A DNA stretch of 64,000 nucleotides from Treponema lecithinolyticum ATCC 700332 (GCA_000468055.1 KI260556.1:59507-123506), one strand, 5' to 3'. Positions 46,444 through 55,893 are shown, numbered from the stretch's first letter. Translations and numbers: made by a program. Notes: generated by a model from the letters alone, not told the origin.

Positions 46444-48201
46444 ATGAAAAAAATAATAACGATTTTATCTGCGGCACTGTGCGCAGTGTTTTTTGCCTGC
46501 TCGCCCGTTATAAACAATTCTTTTACGGCAAACGGTTCAAATTCATTTAGCGGAGGACTGCCGTATAAGCCGCACAAAAACGATGTTGTGCAGGGCTTTG
46601 TTATTGCAAAAACCGCTGATGGTTTTGATAAAACGTTTTTTGAAAATCAAGGTATTGAAGTATACGGTAAGCTTTCTTTAGCCGGTACGGGATTTACTTA
46701 TTGGTATGTGCATCAAGACACGTCCAATGATACGTTGTTACAGGCGGTGTATGCAATAGAAGGTGTTTTGTGTGCGGACAACGATTACAAAGTTACGCCT
46801 CCTGACGGAATAAAACAATCCGATTTTTCCTCATTTGCTGCGGGAGAACCTCGTATAAGTACGCAAGGCTTAGAGCAAGGCAATTATTTAAAAGATCCGA
46901 TATCGGGTAAAAGTGCATACTCGCTTGATATAACAAAAGCATTACAAGCATATAAAGATATAGGATACGGCGACAAAGATGTTGTTGCAGGAATTATCGA
47001 TACCGGCATAAATATGCTGCACGAAGATTTTAAAGCGGGTTCTGAATCGATAGTGCTGTATGCAAAATCGGCAAAAACAGGACCGGCTTCCTCAGCGCCG
47101 CCCATTGGCGACGGAGATCCTTTTACCGAAGTACCGCTTAACTCAAATTGGGATGCCGACGGGCATGGAACTCACTGTTCGGGTATTATGTGTGCGCTCG
47201 GCGACAACGACAAAGGCATTGCAGGCGTTGCATGGAAAAAAACGAAACTTATTTCGTATCAATCCTTAGGTTTTGCAGGCGGCGGTACGACATGGGCTGT
47301 GTACGGCGCTTTGGCGGATTTAACGAATACTATCGAAATTTTACGTAAAGTTCTGGCAACAAGAACAGCAGCGGATAAAGTAAAACTTCCTTCATATATT
47401 CAAAATACGAATTTTCAAATTACGCAAAAAACGGTTCCGGTAAATATGTCTCTGGGAAGCTCGATAGGTTCCGATTTTGCTTTTGCAGTTTTAACGAATG
47501 CGATTGCGCACGATGTTTTGCCTGTAATCGCTATGGGAAACGAGGGCCGCTATACGGCAGCCTATCCTGCAGCGTTTCCCGGTGTGCTTGCAGTAGGTGC
47601 TACAAACGGCAAAGATAAAAAAGCCCGCTTTAGCAACCGCGGCTCTTGGATAAGCGTTGCCGCCCCCGGAGAAAGTATTATTTCCTGCGGCGTTTCAGAC
47701 GTAAATTCCTATGTTTCCCTAAGCGGAACTTCTATGGCAGCTCCTTTTGTAACAGGTTTTGTAAGTTATCTGCTTTCGTTTGATAACGCACGCAATTTAA
47801 CGCCGTATCAAATAAAAACGATGATTGAAAAAACCGCGGATAAAGTGGACGGCGTGTCTTCTTTTGATGAAAGGTTCGGGCACGGACGGGTAAACGTATT
47901 AAAAGCCGCACAAGCGGTTAAAGATAATACCGTTCCTGCTACAAACGATGTATACAGCGAAGGTACGGTAACGGTTCGCGTTATAGGACTCGGTTCTCCG
48001 ATAAAAGAAAGTCTATGTCTTATCGATAAGGCTTTGAATATACCGCTTGTGTATGTACCGATGAATAATTCAGGTAAAATTCCTTTAAAAGGTCTCATAA
48101 AAGGAAAAACATATTCGGTATTTATTTCTGATGGCACAAAGGTAAAAGTACAAGATTTTACCGCCGGAATTTCGGACCAAACCGTTATGATAAATTGGTG
48201 A
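46444..48201 (+). CDS. prtP: Dentilisin-type subtilisin-like surface protease
   Basis: A lipobox in VFFACS (Cys 19) marks a 585-residue lipoprotein. The subtilase triad is complete: D186 in GIIDTG, H241 in GHGTHCSG and S430 in SGTSMAAP, and the oxyanion Asn lies in AMGNEG. Residues 30-160 look like a prodomain-type region and the last 100 residues form a short beta domain. T. denticola PrtP (dentilisin, a chymotrypsin-like virulence protease) is about 720 residues, so this protein is shorter, mainly at the C-terminus. It starts 13 bases after prcA. Confidence 0.85.
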   Translation: MKKIITILSAALCAVFFACSPVINNSFTANGSNSFSGGLPYKPHKNDVVQGFVIAKTADGFDKTFFENQGIEVYGKLSLAGTGFTYWYVHQDTSNDTLLQAVYAIEGVLCADNDYKVTPPDGIKQSDFSSFAAGEPRISTQGLEQGNYLKDPISGKSAYSLDITKALQAYKDIGYGDKDVVAGIIDTGINMLHEDFKAGSESIVLYAKSAKTGPASSAPPIGDGDPFTEVPLNSNWDADGHGTHCSGIMCALGDNDKGIAGVAWKKTKLISYQSLGFAGGGTTWAVYGALADLTNTIEILRKVLATRTAADKVKLPSYIQNTNFQITQKTVPVNMSLGSSIGSDFAFAVLTNAIAHDVLPVIAMGNEGRYTAAYPAAFPGVLAVGATNGKDKKARFSNRGSWISVAAPGESIISCGVSDVNSYVSLSGTSMAAPFVTGFVSYLLSFDNARNLTPYQIKTMIEKTADKVDGVSSFDERFGHGRVNVLKAAQAVKDNTVPATNDVYSEGTVTVRVIGLGSPIKESLCLIDKALNIPLVYVPMNNSGKIPLKGLIKGKTYSVFISDGTKVKVQDFTAGISDQTVMINW

Positions 48202-48241
48202 TGGTTAGAGCAGTGCGCTGTTTTAAGGCTGAGGTTGTATT

Positions 48242-50026
48242 GTGAAAAATCTGTATACCGATACGCGGGTTCTTGACCGCGCCGCCGTAAGCTGCTTCGG
48301 TTTAACCGAAGATATTTTAATGGAAAATGCTGCAAGTGCGCTCGAAGACGAAGTTGTGCGTGCGTTGCAAACATGTGCGTTTGCTCCCGATTCCGGCTTG
48401 GCGGCACAAAAACACACTGTACCAATCGATATGGATGTTTCGGCGAAACGTGCGCTCGTTCCGGAATATCGCGTGCTGATTGTGTGCGGATCGGGCAACA
48501 ACGGCGGCGACGGCTGGGCACTTGCGCGCAGGCTGAACGGCGACATGATTGCAGGCAATCTCTGTTCGGTTACCGTGTTTGAAGTTGTTGCGCCTAAATC
48601 GCAAGCATGCGTGCGGCAAGCAGAACGCGCGCGCTCGGCAGGCATTCCGATTATCCGCAATTTTTTGCGCACGGATTTTATAAAAAGTTATCATGTTATC
48701 GTCGACTGTCTTTTCGGCAGCGGCTTTTACGGTGCTTTAAGCGAGCAAGCCGAAAAACTGATTTGCGCGCTCAATAAAGCGGACTGTTTTAAAATCGCCT
48801 GCGATATTCCCAGCGGCATAGATTCAAAAGGCTGCGGTACAACAGCCTTTTGCGCCGACATAACCGTGTGCATGGGAGCGCTTAAAACGGCGCTGTTCAG
48901 CGATTTTGCAAAAAATCATACGGGAAAGATCATAACCGTAGCGCTCGGCGTATCTTCGCCTCTTTTTGAAAGCGGCGGAAAATCGGGGAAAAATGTCAAA
49001 GCTGCGGAGCTTGCGCAAATCTCCGCTACGGCAGAGCCGGTAGAGCCTGCCGCCTTTTTGCTTGAAGCGTCGGATATGGAACTTCCCGAGCGCCTTCTTC
49101 TTTCCGTGCATAAAGGCGACTTTGGACATGCTGCCGTGTACACGGGGGAAAAGCCGGGCGCTGGGATAATCGCCGCGTGTGCCGCTTTTTGCTGCGGAGC
49201 GGGCTTGGTAAGCCTCGTGTCGGACGCAGGGCAAACACTGTACGGCGTGTGCAGCAAACACGGGCTGCAAAAAACGATGGCAATGGCGGCAAAAAATACC
49301 GGCAGTGCGTTTCCTTGCTACCTTATGCAAAGCGCCGATTTACCGGAAAAAGCGAGCGCCGTTGCCGCAGGCATGGGTTTCGGACGCAAAAATGAACGAG
49401 TTGTACTCAAACGGCGCACGAAAGAGCGAGCTGCGGTAGAACAGTGCATGCAAGAGCGTGCTGCTTCGCTTTTCGCTTTACTGAACGAGCGGCGCAGTCT
49501 TCCTTGCGTTTTGGATGCTGACCTTTTTTACTGCGCCGAAATAAAGCAATTGCTTAAAGCACGCCCTTTTGGACTAGTGTTGACACCGCACCCGAAAGAG
49601 TTTCAGTCCTTGCTTTCGCTGTGCGGTTTAGCAAATATTTCAGTCGAACAAATCGTAAAAAACCGCTTGGAACTGGTAAAGGATTTTTGTGCTGCCTATC
49701 CGGGTGCGGTGCTGCTCCTAAAAGGTGCTAATATGACAATCGGCTATTGCCCCGAAAAGGGAGGCAAAAAAAAAGGCGGAAAAGCTGAGGTGTACATAAA
49801 TATGTTCGGTATGCCTTGCCTTGCAAAAGGCGGAAGCGGCGATGTACTTGCCGGTTTGGTGTGCGCTTTTCTTGCGCAAAAGTACGAACCGCTCAATGCG
49901 GCAATTCAGGGTTCGCTGCTTTTAGCTGCCTCTTCACGTTTGCAAAAATCATCGTACTCGTCAACACCCTTTACCCTGATACAAAGTTTGGAAAAGCCTG
50001 AACAACTGCGCACGGCATTGCGATAA
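48242..50026 (+). CDS. nnr: Bifunctional NAD(P)H-hydrate epimerase/dehydratase
   Basis: The 594-residue protein joins the YjeF_N epimerase (about 1-230, with GSGNNGGDGWALARRL and the DCLFGSGF segment) to the ADP-dependent dehydratase of the ribokinase fold (about 270-590, with LTPHPKEF, LLLKGAN and the nucleotide-binding GMPCLAKGGSGDVLAG). The two domains repair NAD(P)H damaged by hydration. The dehydratase half carries basic insertions around residue 390. The GTG start at 48242 has GAGG ahead of it and follows prtP by 40 bases, so it may be read through from the dentilisin operon. Confidence 0.9.
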   Translation: MKNLYTDTRVLDRAAVSCFGLTEDILMENAASALEDEVVRALQTCAFAPDSGLAAQKHTVPIDMDVSAKRALVPEYRVLIVCGSGNNGGDGWALARRLNGDMIAGNLCSVTVFEVVAPKSQACVRQAERARSAGIPIIRNFLRTDFIKSYHVIVDCLFGSGFYGALSEQAEKLICALNKADCFKIACDIPSGIDSKGCGTTAFCADITVCMGALKTALFSDFAKNHTGKIITVALGVSSPLFESGGKSGKNVKAAELAQISATAEPVEPAAFLLEASDMELPERLLLSVHKGDFGHAAVYTGEKPGAGIIAACAAFCCGAGLVSLVSDAGQTLYGVCSKHGLQKTMAMAAKNTGSAFPCYLMQSADLPEKASAVAAGMGFGRKNERVVLKRRTKERAAVEQCMQERAASLFALLNERRSLPCVLDADLFYCAEIKQLLKARPFGLVLTPHPKEFQSLLSLCGLANISVEQIVKNRLELVKDFCAAYPGAVLLLKGANMTIGYCPEKGGKKKGGKAEVYINMFGMPCLAKGGSGDVLAGLVCAFLAQKYEPLNAAIQGSLLLAASSRLQKSSYSSTPFTLIQSLEKPEQLRTALR

Positions 50027-50114
50027 AATGGCGGTTGATGAAGTACCGACTGCAAAGCTTACTTTTTCGCCATGGATGGCGGTGTTTAGGTTTTGTCGTG
50101 TTTTTTCATTCCCC

Positions 50115-50143
50115 TTGCCGAAACAAACCGTTTTTTGTAAAAT
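50115..50143 (+). promoter_or_regulatory. Promoter of the Cys-cluster gene, predicts leaderless mRNA
   Basis: TTGCCG at 50115-50120, 17 bases, TAAAAT at 50138-50143, then nine bases to the ATG at 50153. A GTG at 50144 touches the -10 box and is unlikely to be the start. Confidence 0.5.
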
Positions 50144-50152
50144 GTGCAAATT

Positions 50153-50869
50153 ATGAAAGAAGCCCGAGCTTTTGCCGGAACAAAAATCGCTGATATATTA
50201 CATAACGTTCATGCTGTGTACGCCGATATAGAAAGCGAACAGCACGCATGGAAACAACATACACCCGTTCCCTGTCCTGCCGGCTGCGGTATGTGCTGCG
50301 AGCACTTTGAACCTGATGTGTATGAATACGAAGCACTCTACCTTGCCGCATGGCTTCTCGCACACGACGGCGACAAAGCAGAAATGATCCGTACGTGCGG
50401 AGCAGGGCAATCGCTGAATAATGATAACGGTTGTTTTTTATACGACCCGCAAAATCCGCACCACTGTACAGTATACGGCGGACGCTGCCTCATTTGCCGT
50501 CTGTTCGGTCATTCCGGTTCGCGCGGTAAAGATATGAAAATTCATTGGAAGCCGTGTAAATTCGCGCCATGCACGGGTACAATAACAGGTACGGGTGCAT
50601 CAACAGGCACGGCGGCTGTCGCTGCCGCAAATAAGCGCGAATACGGTGAAGCCGAATTGTTTGCGCTTTACGGTGCCGTGCCGCCCGATATGGCACAAGC
50701 AGCTTCCCGTCTTTTGGCGTTAAATCCCGACGATACGCATACAAGGCCGCTTCGCGAAGCGCTTCCCGAAGCGATTGAAAAACTGCGCCTTATTTTGCGC
50801 TTTTTAACGCCGCCTGAACCGAATTCTCCCGAACCGGATCTTCCTTCTCCGCGCCCGCTGAGCGCGTAG
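50153..50869 (+). CDS. YkgJ-family cysteine-cluster protein
   Basis: The 238-residue protein has the pattern CxxxCGMCC near residue 40, followed by CFLYDPQNPHHCTVYGGRCLICRLFG and a later CKFAPC, as in YkgJ/CxxCxxCC proteins that hold a zinc ion or iron-sulfur cluster. The function of the family is unknown; some members act in metal or thiol chemistry. The C-terminal 50 residues are Pro/Glu-rich and probably disordered. It has its own promoter and is convergent with the hydantoinase-like gene. Confidence 0.75.
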   Translation: MKEARAFAGTKIADILHNVHAVYADIESEQHAWKQHTPVPCPAGCGMCCEHFEPDVYEYEALYLAAWLLAHDGDKAEMIRTCGAGQSLNNDNGCFLYDPQNPHHCTVYGGRCLICRLFGHSGSRGKDMKIHWKPCKFAPCTGTITGTGASTGTAAVAAANKREYGEAELFALYGAVPPDMAQAASRLLALNPDDTHTRPLREALPEAIEKLRLILRFLTPPEPNSPEPDLPSPRPLSA

Positions 50870-50917
50870 CAGTTTATAACGGACGGGCTGCCTCAACGTC
50901 TTGTTTTTTTAAATTTT

Positions 50918-52606
50918 TTATTCAAAGGCGGGGTAGCTTGCTTTGCGGAAAAGGTATCGCCCTTGTTTTTCTTTAACAACGCAGCCGTCTTTTACGCACA
51001 CACAGCCGTCCAGCAAAACATATTTTGCTTGCCCTTTTACTTGTATACCCTCATAGGGGCTGTAGTCGATATTGTGCAGCCCCGTTTGAACGCTGATTGT
51101 TTGTAAAACCGACGGATCCCATACGGTTATGTCGGCAGCGGCTCCTGCATGTAAACTTCCCCTATCCGGATATAAACCGAATATTTTTGCAGGATTTTCG
51201 CTCATTAAAGCCGAAAATTGAGCTGGGCTCAGGCGGAAATTGGGAGCGAGTTCTTTGTTATCTGATTTTTCTGCTGCAGCGTTTTGCGAACTGGTATCCG
51301 GAAAGCTGTTTTGCACATCCGGCTCTCCGACTTTTGCTGCGGTAAAAATTAGTGTACTTCGGTATTGCGCACCGGGAAGACCTGCCGGCACTTTTGAAAA
51401 GTTCTTTTTTGCCGCCTTTTCTTTTTGAGAAAAATTGACTGAGCTGTGGTCCGAGCAAATCACATCAATGCTTGCATTGTCTTTTGCACCCGGTTCTTCG
51501 TTTGCTTTGTTGCGCATTATGTCTTTGTGCAGCGCTTTTAAATCCTGCTTTTTGCGAAGCGGCGGATTGCAGATATATTTTGCGCCGTTAAATCCGCCTT
51601 TGCGGTACAAAGAATCTGTGAGTAACAAGTAGTGAGGACACGTGCCGCTGAAAAATTTTTGACCACGTTTTTTTGCAAGTTTTATTTGTTCCAAACTTTG
51701 CTTTGCCGATACATTTAAAATATATACGGGAATGTCTGCAAGCTGGGCAAGCGATAAAAAACGCGCAATCGCTTCAGCTTCTACCGCCGGAGGACGGCTT
51801 GTACTGTGAGCTGACGGGCGTTTGTGCCGGTTTTTTAACTGTTCTTCAATTAAATGCTGCACCATATCGCCGTTTTCGCAACGGCAGCATACGAGCATTC
51901 CATGTTTTTTTGCTGCGCCGAGCACTTCAAAAATTTCAGCATCGCTGAGCCGAACATTTTGCCCGCTCATATATATCGTACAGCTTGAAACGCCGCGCAT
52001 TATCATCTTTTCCATTTGAGTTGTTAAACTTTCATAATTTTCCGATGAAAAATTTTCTTGCGCTGTTCTATCCGGCTTTACTGTGCTTTCGTCCGGATCG
52101 GCTTTGCTTCCATCCGTCTTTTCGAGGAGCTCTTTTGCGTCCTTTTCCTCGCTTTGCTGCAAACAAGTAATAACTATATGAAAACCGTAATTGCAGCTGC
52201 TTTTATACAGCGCGCTTGCGTGCTGTGAATTGAGTGCGTCTTGTAAACTTTTTCCTTTTTTTTGTACAGCGCAATTGATGATGGAGGTGGTTCCGCCTGC
52301 AAGTGCTGCTTTTGTTGCGCTTTCAAAATCGTCTGAGCTGCACACGCTTTCTTGTTGCCCTTCAATACAAGTTTCGCCGCCTACTTGCGTAAACGAGTCG
52401 ATAAATCCCGGAAAAACGTAACAACCTTCAGCATCCAAAAGTTCGCTTTCTGCCCGGCGCAACAAACTGCCGAGCATAATATCTTGAGCCGTTTTAACGA
52501 TTCTGCCGTTTTCGATTAAGATATCCGACTTTTGCTCTTTGCCGCCGGATACGACAATGCCGTTTGTAATGATAACTCTGTGCATTTCATTTTTGCATTC
52601 AGCCAT
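50918..52606 (-). CDS. Hydantoinase/dihydropyrimidinase-like protein lacking metal ligands
   Basis: The 562-residue protein follows the cyclic-amidohydrolase fold from end to end: IITNGIVVSGG, FPGFID, AALAGGTTSIINC, CPHYLLLT, CNPPLR and the Asp-Pro-rich C-terminal composite domain. However the catalytic metal ligands are changed: the HxH after Asp70 is F72/Q74, the carboxylated Lys is T210, the next His is R242 (in RCENGD) and the following His is N298; only D386 remains. This recalls the collapsin-response-mediator group of inactive hydantoinases. A Lys/Glu-rich insertion lies at about 150-195. The ATG at 52606 sits six bases behind a -10 box. Confidence 0.75.
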   Translation of the reverse strand: MAECKNEMHRVIITNGIVVSGGKEQKSDILIENGRIVKTAQDIMLGSLLRRAESELLDAEGCYVFPGFIDSFTQVGGETCIEGQQESVCSSDDFESATKAALAGGTTSIINCAVQKKGKSLQDALNSQHASALYKSSCNYGFHIVITCLQQSEEKDAKELLEKTDGSKADPDESTVKPDRTAQENFSSENYESLTTQMEKMIMRGVSSCTIYMSGQNVRLSDAEIFEVLGAAKKHGMLVCCRCENGDMVQHLIEEQLKNRHKRPSAHSTSRPPAVEAEAIARFLSLAQLADIPVYILNVSAKQSLEQIKLAKKRGQKFFSGTCPHYLLLTDSLYRKGGFNGAKYICNPPLRKKQDLKALHKDIMRNKANEEPGAKDNASIDVICSDHSSVNFSQKEKAAKKNFSKVPAGLPGAQYRSTLIFTAAKVGEPDVQNSFPDTSSQNAAAEKSDNKELAPNFRLSPAQFSALMSENPAKIFGLYPDRGSLHAGAAADITVWDPSVLQTISVQTGLHNIDYSPYEGIQVKGQAKYVLLDGCVCVKDGCVVKEKQGRYLFRKASYPAFE

Positions 52607-52612
52607 TGTGTA

Positions 52613-52641
52613 AGTATAGCACACTCGTGTTTTTTGTGCTA
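52613..52641 (-). promoter_or_regulatory. Promoter of the hydantoinase-like gene, predicts leaderless mRNA
   Basis: On the minus strand: a weak -35 (TAGCAC, 52641-52636), 17 bases, TATACT (52618-52613), then six bases to the ATG at 52606. Confidence 0.4.
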
Positions 52642-52719
52642 TTGGACATCTGTAAAATCGCTGCTCTTTTATCTGTTGTTTGACGAGGTGCAAGTATGCA
52701 TATCTATTATTTTATTTTC

Positions 52720-52748
52720 TAGACAAATCAGTAAAAATGAGGTAAAAT
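52720..52748 (+). promoter_or_regulatory. Promoter of the chemoreceptor gene
   Basis: TAGACA at 52720-52725, 17 bases, TAAAAT at 52743-52748. The ATG at 52817 has AAGGAGTG ahead of it, so this mRNA should have a normal leader of about 60 bases. Confidence 0.45.
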
Positions 52749-52816
52749 TAAATATATGTAGGCTTCGAAGATCAGCGGAAAATAAAAAGTTTTTTCTAAA
52801 AAAGGAGTGATAAAAA

Positions 52817-54982
52817 ATGGAAAAAACAAAGAAAGTGGATACCGTTCGGGTAAAAAAAGCAACGTCCATTACGGTGAGATTGTTCAGGGGTATCACGATA
52901 ACGATTATTTCAATCGTAGGTTTTATTTGTGCGGTTATCGGCGTTCAGTTGTATAAAAAGAATATCGTTCAATTCGACGAATTCACTGCTCAACAATTTT
53001 TTAATATTGAAAAATCGGTATCGCTTTTTATTCAAAACGGAAAAAATGCCCTCGGTATGCTTGCAGAAAATTCTGCTGTAAAAAGTGCCGATACAACAAT
53101 TTACAATTATACTGCAAAAGCGGCAAAATCGGGCATTACCTATACTCATAACGGCAAGGCGGAGCGGGATATTATTGCTGTATTTGAAAACATGCAAAAG
53201 CATTACCCCGAATTTAAAGAAATCTATATGGGTACCAAATGGGGAGGTATTGCGGAATTATCGACTGAACATTCCGATAAGGAATTTGATCCGCGTACCA
53301 GACCGTGGTATCAAAAAGCTGCAGCTGCTAAGGGTGAAATCATATTGACCGAAGCGTACCGTTCCGAAGACGGGGATTTGACGTTTACCATTGCACAAAG
53401 CGTCAATAACGTAAACGGAGAATTTATTGGTTGTGTTGGACTCGATATAAATCTTGCGGATTTGACTTCGTTTATAAGCGATGTTCGTATAGGAACTACC
53501 GGTTATTGTATGCTCGTCCAAAACGATGGTATGATTTTAGCCGACCCGAAGCATCCGCAATACAATTTTAAGATTATGAGCGAAACGGGACTCAGCGCAT
53601 TTGCTGAAATAGAAAAAACTCAACAGGGCTCGATCGTAGTTACTTCCAACGGAGAAAAATGGAAAGCTTTTATATTTCCGATGGCACAGGTTGAGTGGAA
53701 ACTTATTATGTTGGTTAAACAAAACGAAATACTTTCTCTTTTTTCTGCGCTTTTGCATAATATGATTTTTATCGGCCTTTTGATGTTTGTCATTTATTTT
53801 ACTTTAGCCGCCTTTGTCGTGCGTGTCTTAAAAAAATATCTTAACCGGCTGGGCGTTGTTTTGGGTAAGGTTGCACAAGGCGATCTTACCGACCGAATTC
53901 AGGTAAAGTGGAGAAACGAAATCGGTCAAATTCTGACAAGCCTTAACACTGCAATAGAGCACAGTCATGCCATGCTCAGCGTACTGCGCGATGAAGCGGA
54001 TAAAATGGGGGCTGTCGGTTCGGATTTATCGAGCAATATGGAAGAAACGGCTGCGGCGATTAAACAAATCGGCGGAAATGTTCAAAGCGTAAAAGAAAAA
54101 GCGATGTCTCAAGCGGCAGGTGTTAGCGAAACTGTTGCTACAATTGAACAAATTAACGGAAGATTGAATAAACTGGTTTCGAGTATTGAAACACAAGCTG
54201 AAAATATTTCCGAATCGTCTACCGTTATAAAAGAAATGGCTGAGAACACCGTCCGTATTACCGGAACGCTTGAAGAAAGCAACGATCTTATAAAGCAAGT
54301 GTACGAACAAACAAAGCTCGGTAAAGAGGGCGCACGGATGGCAAACGAAGTTGTTCAGCAAATAGCGGAAAAGTCAGAATCGCTTCTTGAAGCAAGTCAA
54401 GTTATTCAAAACATTGCAAGTCAAACGAACCTTTTGGCAATGAACGCCGCAATTGAAGCCGCTCATGCCGGCGAGTCGGGCAAAGGTTTTGCCGTTGTTG
54501 CCGATGAAATCCGCAAACTTGCCGAAGAATCCAATATGCAGGGAAAGCAAATTGGAGAGGTTATAAAAGAATCAACCGAAATTATCGGACGTCTTACCGA
54601 AGCGGGAGCACAAGCCGAAAAAACCTTTATCGATGTGTATGAATCGGTAAGTAAAATATCGGAAAAAGAAGATATTATTGTGCAAGTGATGTACAAGCAG
54701 GAAACAAACGGTAAACACGTACTTGAAGCAATCGAAAAAATAAATGACGTAACCCAAACCGTCAGTGCCGGTTCTGCCGAAATGTTGGAGGGCGGCAATC
54801 AAATTGCGCTTGAAATGCATAAACTTGCCGACATAACACGGGAAACAACCGACAGTATGAACGAAATTGCCAGCGGCGCCGAACAGATAACCAATGCTAT
54901 AGAGGAAGTAAATGAAATAACGCAAAAAAATAAGCAAAGCATTGAAAATCTGGCAAATGAAGTCGGAAAGTTTAAGTTATGA
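52817..54982 (+). CDS. Methyl-accepting chemotaxis protein with Cache sensor
   Basis: The 721-residue receptor has an inner-membrane helix at about 24-46, a periplasmic dCache_1 sensor (about 50-300, with the RPWYQKA and GLDINLADL patterns that bind small ligands such as amino acids), a second helix at about 310-335, a HAMP domain and a long coiled-coil signalling domain. The signalling tip (about residue 535) contains [20 protein letters not shown], the CheA/CheW contact site. It senses an external ligand, not identified, and steers flagellar motion. Confidence 0.94.
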   Translation: MEKTKKVDTVRVKKATSITVRLFRGITITIISIVGFICAVIGVQLYKKNIVQFDEFTAQQFFNIEKSVSLFIQNGKNALGMLAENSAVKSADTTIYNYTAKAAKSGITYTHNGKAERDIIAVFENMQKHYPEFKEIYMGTKWGGIAELSTEHSDKEFDPRTRPWYQKAAAAKGEIILTEAYRSEDGDLTFTIAQSVNNVNGEFIGCVGLDINLADLTSFISDVRIGTTGYCMLVQNDGMILADPKHPQYNFKIMSETGLSAFAEIEKTQQGSIVVTSNGEKWKAFIFPMAQVEWKLIMLVKQNEILSLFSALLHNMIFIGLLMFVIYFTLAAFVVRVLKKYLNRLGVVLGKVAQGDLTDRIQVKWRNEIGQILTSLNTAIEHSHAMLSVLRDEADKMGAVGSDLSSNMEETAAAIKQIGGNVQSVKEKAMSQAAGVSETVATIEQINGRLNKLVSSIETQAENISESSTVIKEMAENTVRITGTLEESNDLIKQVYEQTKLGKEGARMANEVVQQIAEKSESLLEASQVIQNIASQTNLLAMNAAIEAAHAGESGKGFAVVADEIRKLAEESNMQGKQIGEVIKESTEIIGRLTEAGAQAEKTFIDVYESVSKISEKEDIIVQVMYKQETNGKHVLEAIEKINDVTQTVSAGSAEMLEGGNQIALEMHKLADITRETTDSMNEIASGAEQITNAIEEVNEITQKNKQSIENLANEVGKFKL

Positions 54983-54990
54983 TCAAGGGC

Positions 54991-55021
54991 TTGTCGGAAA
55001 AGCAATAGACTTTTTCGACAA
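54991..55021 (+). terminator. Possible weak terminator after the chemoreceptor gene
   Basis: TTGTCGGAAAAG (54991-55002) pairs with CTTTTTCGACAA (55010-55021) apart from one G-T pair, with a short loop. No T-run follows, so it may only be a 3' protective hairpin. It resembles the other shared-stem hairpins in this window. Confidence 0.35.
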
Positions 55022-55045
55022 CCTGACGACTGCAGTTTTACACTG

Positions 55046-55116
55046 CAAAATAGTACGCTTGTGCGCTGCCTTTTTGTTTTGTGCTTTTTTTGCTTTCCGT
55101 TGACAAAGACTTTACA
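55046..55116. repeat. Promoter-containing direct repeat, copy A (left of toxin-antitoxin genes)
   Basis: It contains CTTGTGCGCTGCCTTTTTG and, after extra bases, TTCCGTTGACAAAGACTTTACA. The same two blocks recur at 55838-55893. The repeat flanks the toxin-antitoxin pair and carries the -35 element for it. Confidence 0.6.
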
Positions 55117-55127
55117 GTACGTATAAA
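55100..55127 (+). promoter_or_regulatory. Promoter of the toxin-antitoxin operon
   Basis: TTGACA at 55100-55105, 16 bases, TATAAA at 55122-55127, upstream of the antitoxin start at 55161. Confidence 0.6.
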
Positions 55128-55148
55128 TATGTTTATACTCATACGTAT
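55121..55148. promoter_or_regulatory. Palindromes over the toxin-antitoxin promoter
   Basis: GTATAAA-TATG-TTTATAC (55121-55138) is a perfect 7-4-7 inverted repeat covering the -10 box, followed by ATACGTAT (55141-55148). Ribbon-helix-helix antitoxins repress their own operon at sites of this kind. Confidence 0.6.
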
Positions 55149-55160
55149 AAGAGGTTCCTT

Positions 55161-55400
55161 ATGGATGTAAAGTTAACACTCAAAATGGATCAAAATGTTA
55201 TCAATTCTATGAAACAATATGCGGCGCAAAACGATAAAAGCCTTTCAAACTTAGTTGAAGAATTTTTTAAGAGTATGACGGCTGTAGGTAACAAAAACGA
55301 AAATATCTCTCCTCTGGTAAAAGAATTAAGCGGAATTATAAGCGAAAAAGATTTGGAAAATATAAGCTATACTGATTATTTGGAAAAAAAATATGAATAA
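55161..55400 (+). CDS. Ribbon-helix-helix antitoxin (DUF6364-like)
   Basis: The 79-residue protein begins with a short strand (VKLTLKMDQNV) and two helices with the SLSNLVEEFF pattern, as in RHH proteins of the DUF6364 type. These bind DNA as dimers through the strand and neutralise a PIN toxin through the C-terminal part. Its stop overlaps the start of the PIN gene by eight bases, which is the usual toxin-antitoxin arrangement. A GAGG site precedes the ATG. Confidence 0.8.
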   Translation: MDVKLTLKMDQNVINSMKQYAAQNDKSLSNLVEEFFKSMTAVGNKNENISPLVKELSGIISEKDLENISYTDYLEKKYE

Positions 55401-55815
55401 AAAAGTATTTGTCGATTCGGATGTAATACTGGATGTGCTTTGTGAAAGAAAACCGCATTATCAATATTCCGCACGTATTTTTACCTTGAGTGATTTAAAG
55501 AAAATAAACCTGTATACAACATCTCTTTCTTTTGCGAATGTATATTACATACTACGAAAAGCGGTGGGAGGAGAAAAAGCGAAATGTTTTTTAAGAAAAT
55601 TACGATTGCTTATCAAAGTTTTAGCGGCGGAAGAAAAAGAAACGGATTTGGCATTAAATTCAAAATTTATTGATTTTGAAGATGCATTGCAGTATTATAC
55701 TGCGCTGAATCATAAGATGGAAATTATTTTAACCAGAAATATAAAGGATTATAAAGAAAAAGATATAATCGTACAAACGCCGGAGCATTTTGTAAAAAGT
55801 TATGACAAAATATAA
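55393..55815 (+). CDS. PIN-domain toxin (VapC-type ribonuclease)
   Basis: The 140-residue protein has the PIN fold: FVDSDVILD with the first metal-binding Asp (D8), D94 and D97 in IDFEDALQYY, and D119 after TRNIKDY. The middle acidic residue expected near residue 48 is not obvious (SFAN instead of a Glu), a feature shared by some DUF6364 partners. Active members cut tRNA or mRNA. It follows the antitoxin with an 8-base overlap. The codon use is more AT-rich than that of neighbouring core genes. Confidence 0.8.
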   Translation: MNKKVFVDSDVILDVLCERKPHYQYSARIFTLSDLKKINLYTTSLSFANVYYILRKAVGGEKAKCFLRKLRLLIKVLAAEEKETDLALNSKFIDFEDALQYYTALNHKMEIILTRNIKDYKEKDIIVQTPEHFVKSYDKI

Positions 55816-55837
55816 AACAACACAGTGCAGTGCGGCC

Positions 55838-55893
55838 CAAAACAGCATACTTGTGCGCTGCCTTTTTGGTATTCCGTTGACAGAGGCTTTACA
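55838..55893. repeat. Promoter-containing direct repeat, copy B (right of toxin-antitoxin genes)
   Basis: It repeats the blocks CTTGTGCGCTGCCTTTTTG and TTCCGTTGACA..CTTTACA of copy A, with about 15 fewer bases between them. It holds the -35 element of the pth promoter. Confidence 0.6.
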
